Program-made: the position numbers and the translations under genes
Shown here: piece after piece, positions 62,932-64,000 of the stretch
Layout of the letters: each line of letters starts with the position of its first letter
How positions within the stretch are numbered: position 1 is the stretch's first letter
From: Auanema rhodensis
Taxonomy: Eukaryota; Nematoda; Chromadorea; Rhabditida; Rhabditidae
Length of the DNA: 64,000 nucleotides
NCBI GenBank assembly: GCA_964057225.1
Contig: OZ059894.1
Location: 22,660,476 to 22,724,475 of the forward strand
Direction: 5' to 3'
The notes under the pieces: generated by a model
The model's database searches: none
The model's input: only the letters and a program-made list of their open reading frames with translations
Told to the model about the DNA's origin: nothing

Positions 62932-63985
62932 AAAACATTTTGACAAAAATTTTTTCGAAAAATTTCAGAATAATTTAGCAAAAAGTAGATGTTTTTAGAT
63001 TCCTTTTTTCAAGGCAAAGACGATGGTCAATGTTATTCAACGAAAAAATTAATTCTTCAGGGTGAAAATCGAGGATATAAGTGTGAACTTATATCAGTTG
63101 ATATCTCGGTGCATTTTTAAGCTAGCGCAAATCTGATAACACAGATCGACGCAGCTTAAAAATCCGCATCGAATGCACTATACTACATTGAGAAACGCTC
63201 AATACGAAAATTAGTTATGATCGTTTGAAAAATGATGCATTAGTGTATGTTGAGTTTCCATGTACACTCAACATTGCTTCCAAAAACATTTTGACAAAAA
63301 TTTTTTCGAGAAATTTCAAAATAATTTAGCAAAAAGTAGATGTTTTTAGATTCCTTTTTTCAAGGCAAAGACGATGGACAATGTTATTCAACGAAAAAAT
63401 TAATTCTTCAGGGTGAAAATCGAGGATATAAGTGTGAACTTATATCAGTTGATATCTCGGTGCATTTTTAAGCTAGCGCAAATCTGATAACACAGAACGA
63501 CGCAGCTTAAAAATCCGCATCGAATGCACTATACTACATTGAGAAACGCTTAATACAAAAATTAGTTATGATCGTTTGAAAAATGATGCATTAGTGTATG
63601 TTGAGTTTCCATGTACACTCAACATTGCTTCCAAAAACATTTTGACAAAAATTTTTTCGAGAAATTTCAAAATAATTTAGCAAAAAGTAGATGTTTTTAG
63701 ATTCGTTTTTTTCAAGGCAAAGACGATGGACAATGTTATTCAACGAAAAAATTAATTCTTCAGGGTGAAAATCGAGGATATAAGTGTGAACTTATATCAG
63801 TTGATATCTCGGTGCATTTTTAAGCTAGCGCAAATCTGATAACACAGATCGACGCAGCTTAAAAATCCGCATCGAATGCACTATACTACATTGAGAAACG
63901 CTTAATACAAAAATTAGTTATGATCGTTTGAAAAATGATGCATTAGTGTATGTTGAGTTTCCATGTACACTCAACATTGCTTCCA
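62932..63985 (+). repeat. Three monomers (units 174-176) matching units 58-60
   Basis: Unit 174 has CAGAATAA, GATGGTCAATG, ATTAATTC and CGCTCAATACGAAAATT (near 63,195). Unit 175 has CAGAACGACG (near 63,493). Unit 176 has CG-T7 (near 63,704). Each marker lies exactly 42,924 bp after its counterpart in 20,008-21,061. The match starts at unit 174, since unit 173 and unit 57 are different types, and runs to the end of the window. Confidence 0.82.
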
Positions 63986-64000
63986 AAAACATTTTGACAA
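63986..64000 (+). repeat. Partial monomer at the window edge
   Basis: The first 15 bases of the next 351-bp unit, cut by the end of the window. The array clearly continues. Confidence 0.95.

Larger units (their letters stand above)
1..64000. repeat. Satellite DNA array, 351-bp monomer, 176 full and 14 short copies
   Basis: The same unit of 351 bases recurs head to tail from the first base to the last, always in the same orientation and without any interruption. Taking the AAAACATTTTGAC motif as the unit start, starts fall at 1, 352, 703, 1054 and so on. The phase shifts only at fourteen 157-bp short units and eleven single-base insertions, which fully explain the final start at 63,986. Copies differ at a limited number of recurring positions (for example unit bases 28, 37, 74, 142, 197-206, 215, 247-248, 262 and 295), and the same combinations return in distant copies. 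Such combinations define monomer types and higher-order repeats. Both ends of the window lie inside the array, so its true size is larger. The family is not one I recognise. A role in centromeric or pericentromeric heterochromatin is inferred from the organisation only. Confidence 0.98.

Noticed and set aside
1-64000. Protein-coding genes or tandem gene family, since 351 is divisible by three
   Set aside because: Stops occur in all six frames of every monomer (for example plus-strand stops at unit bases 10, 45 and 65). The longest stop-free run in the consensus is about 45 codons, with no start, codon bias or motif to support a peptide.
1-64000. CRISPR array
   Set aside because: The repeat is 351 bp and fully contiguous. 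There are no unique spacers between short direct repeats and no adjacent cas genes.
1-64000. Known insect satellites such as the Drosophila 359-bp or Tribolium 360-bp families
   Set aside because: The length and AT richness are similar, but I could not match the sequence to what I know of the Drosophila family and cannot recall the Tribolium sequence well enough to compare. No family name is therefore given.
1-64000. Transposable-element fragments, tRNA or rRNA genes, or telomeric repeats within the array
   Set aside because: Every segment is explained by the monomer types. No stretch departs from the 351-bp or 157-bp units and no telomere-like short repeat was seen.

Overview
The whole 64 kb window is one uninterrupted tandem satellite DNA array. 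There is no gene, RNA gene, transposable element, CRISPR array or unique sequence anywhere in it. The repeat unit is a 351-bp monomer of about 31% G+C (109 of 351 bases in the first copy), and all copies point the same way. The window holds 176 full-length monomers, 14 copies of a shortened 157-bp monomer, and a 15-base start of the next one. These account for every base: 176 x 351 + 14 x 157 + 11 single-base insertions + 15 = 64,000.

The pattern is that of eukaryotic constitutive heterochromatin, centromeric or pericentromeric or a similar large block. The monomer is close to two nucleosome lengths, copies are nearly identical, and blocks of several monomers are themselves repeated as higher-order repeats (HORs). 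CpG is not depleted: 12 CpG in the first monomer against about 8.4 expected, which argues against heavy germline CpG methylation. That, the AT richness and the monomer length would suit an insect or other invertebrate, but I do not recognise the satellite family and cannot name the species.

Layout. (1) 1-8,073: several monomer types with older sequence differences, including a 7-monomer block present twice 4,212 bp apart. (2) 7,021-11,934: a 3-monomer, 1,053-bp HOR, with one copy reduced to two monomers by a chimeric unit. (3) 11,935-16,497: an 8-monomer (2,808-bp) repeat. (4) 16,498-19,656: a second copy of the 3,511-6,318 block. (5) 20,008-24,575: a zone marked by monomers one base longer (CG followed by seven T). 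(6) 24,576-32,653: a duplicated 7-monomer block at about 3.16 kb offset. (7) 32,654-41,622: a 9- or 10-monomer HOR (3,159 and 3,510 bp). (8) 41,429-62,423: the zone of the 157-bp short monomer, organised mainly as a 1,561-bp HOR of four full monomers plus one short one, with a further 5,191-bp duplication over it. (9) 62,932-64,000: return of the monomer types seen at 20,008-21,062, 42,924 bp away.

Nothing encodes protein. Stop codons occur in all six frames of every monomer, and the longest stop-free run in the consensus is about 45 codons. What the monomer does carry is a set of inverted repeats: an 18-bp-stem dyad, a perfect 9-bp stem with a GTGA loop, a 9-bp stem with a 10-base loop, and a T5-CG-A5 palindrome. 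These are kept in most copies. The short monomer arises from a 194-bp deletion that removes one arm of the main dyad and several other elements. The history visible here is repeated unequal exchange or amplification at several scales, with the short-monomer HOR probably the most recent layer. Near-identical repeats are also where assemblies fail, so copy numbers should be treated as those of this assembly.
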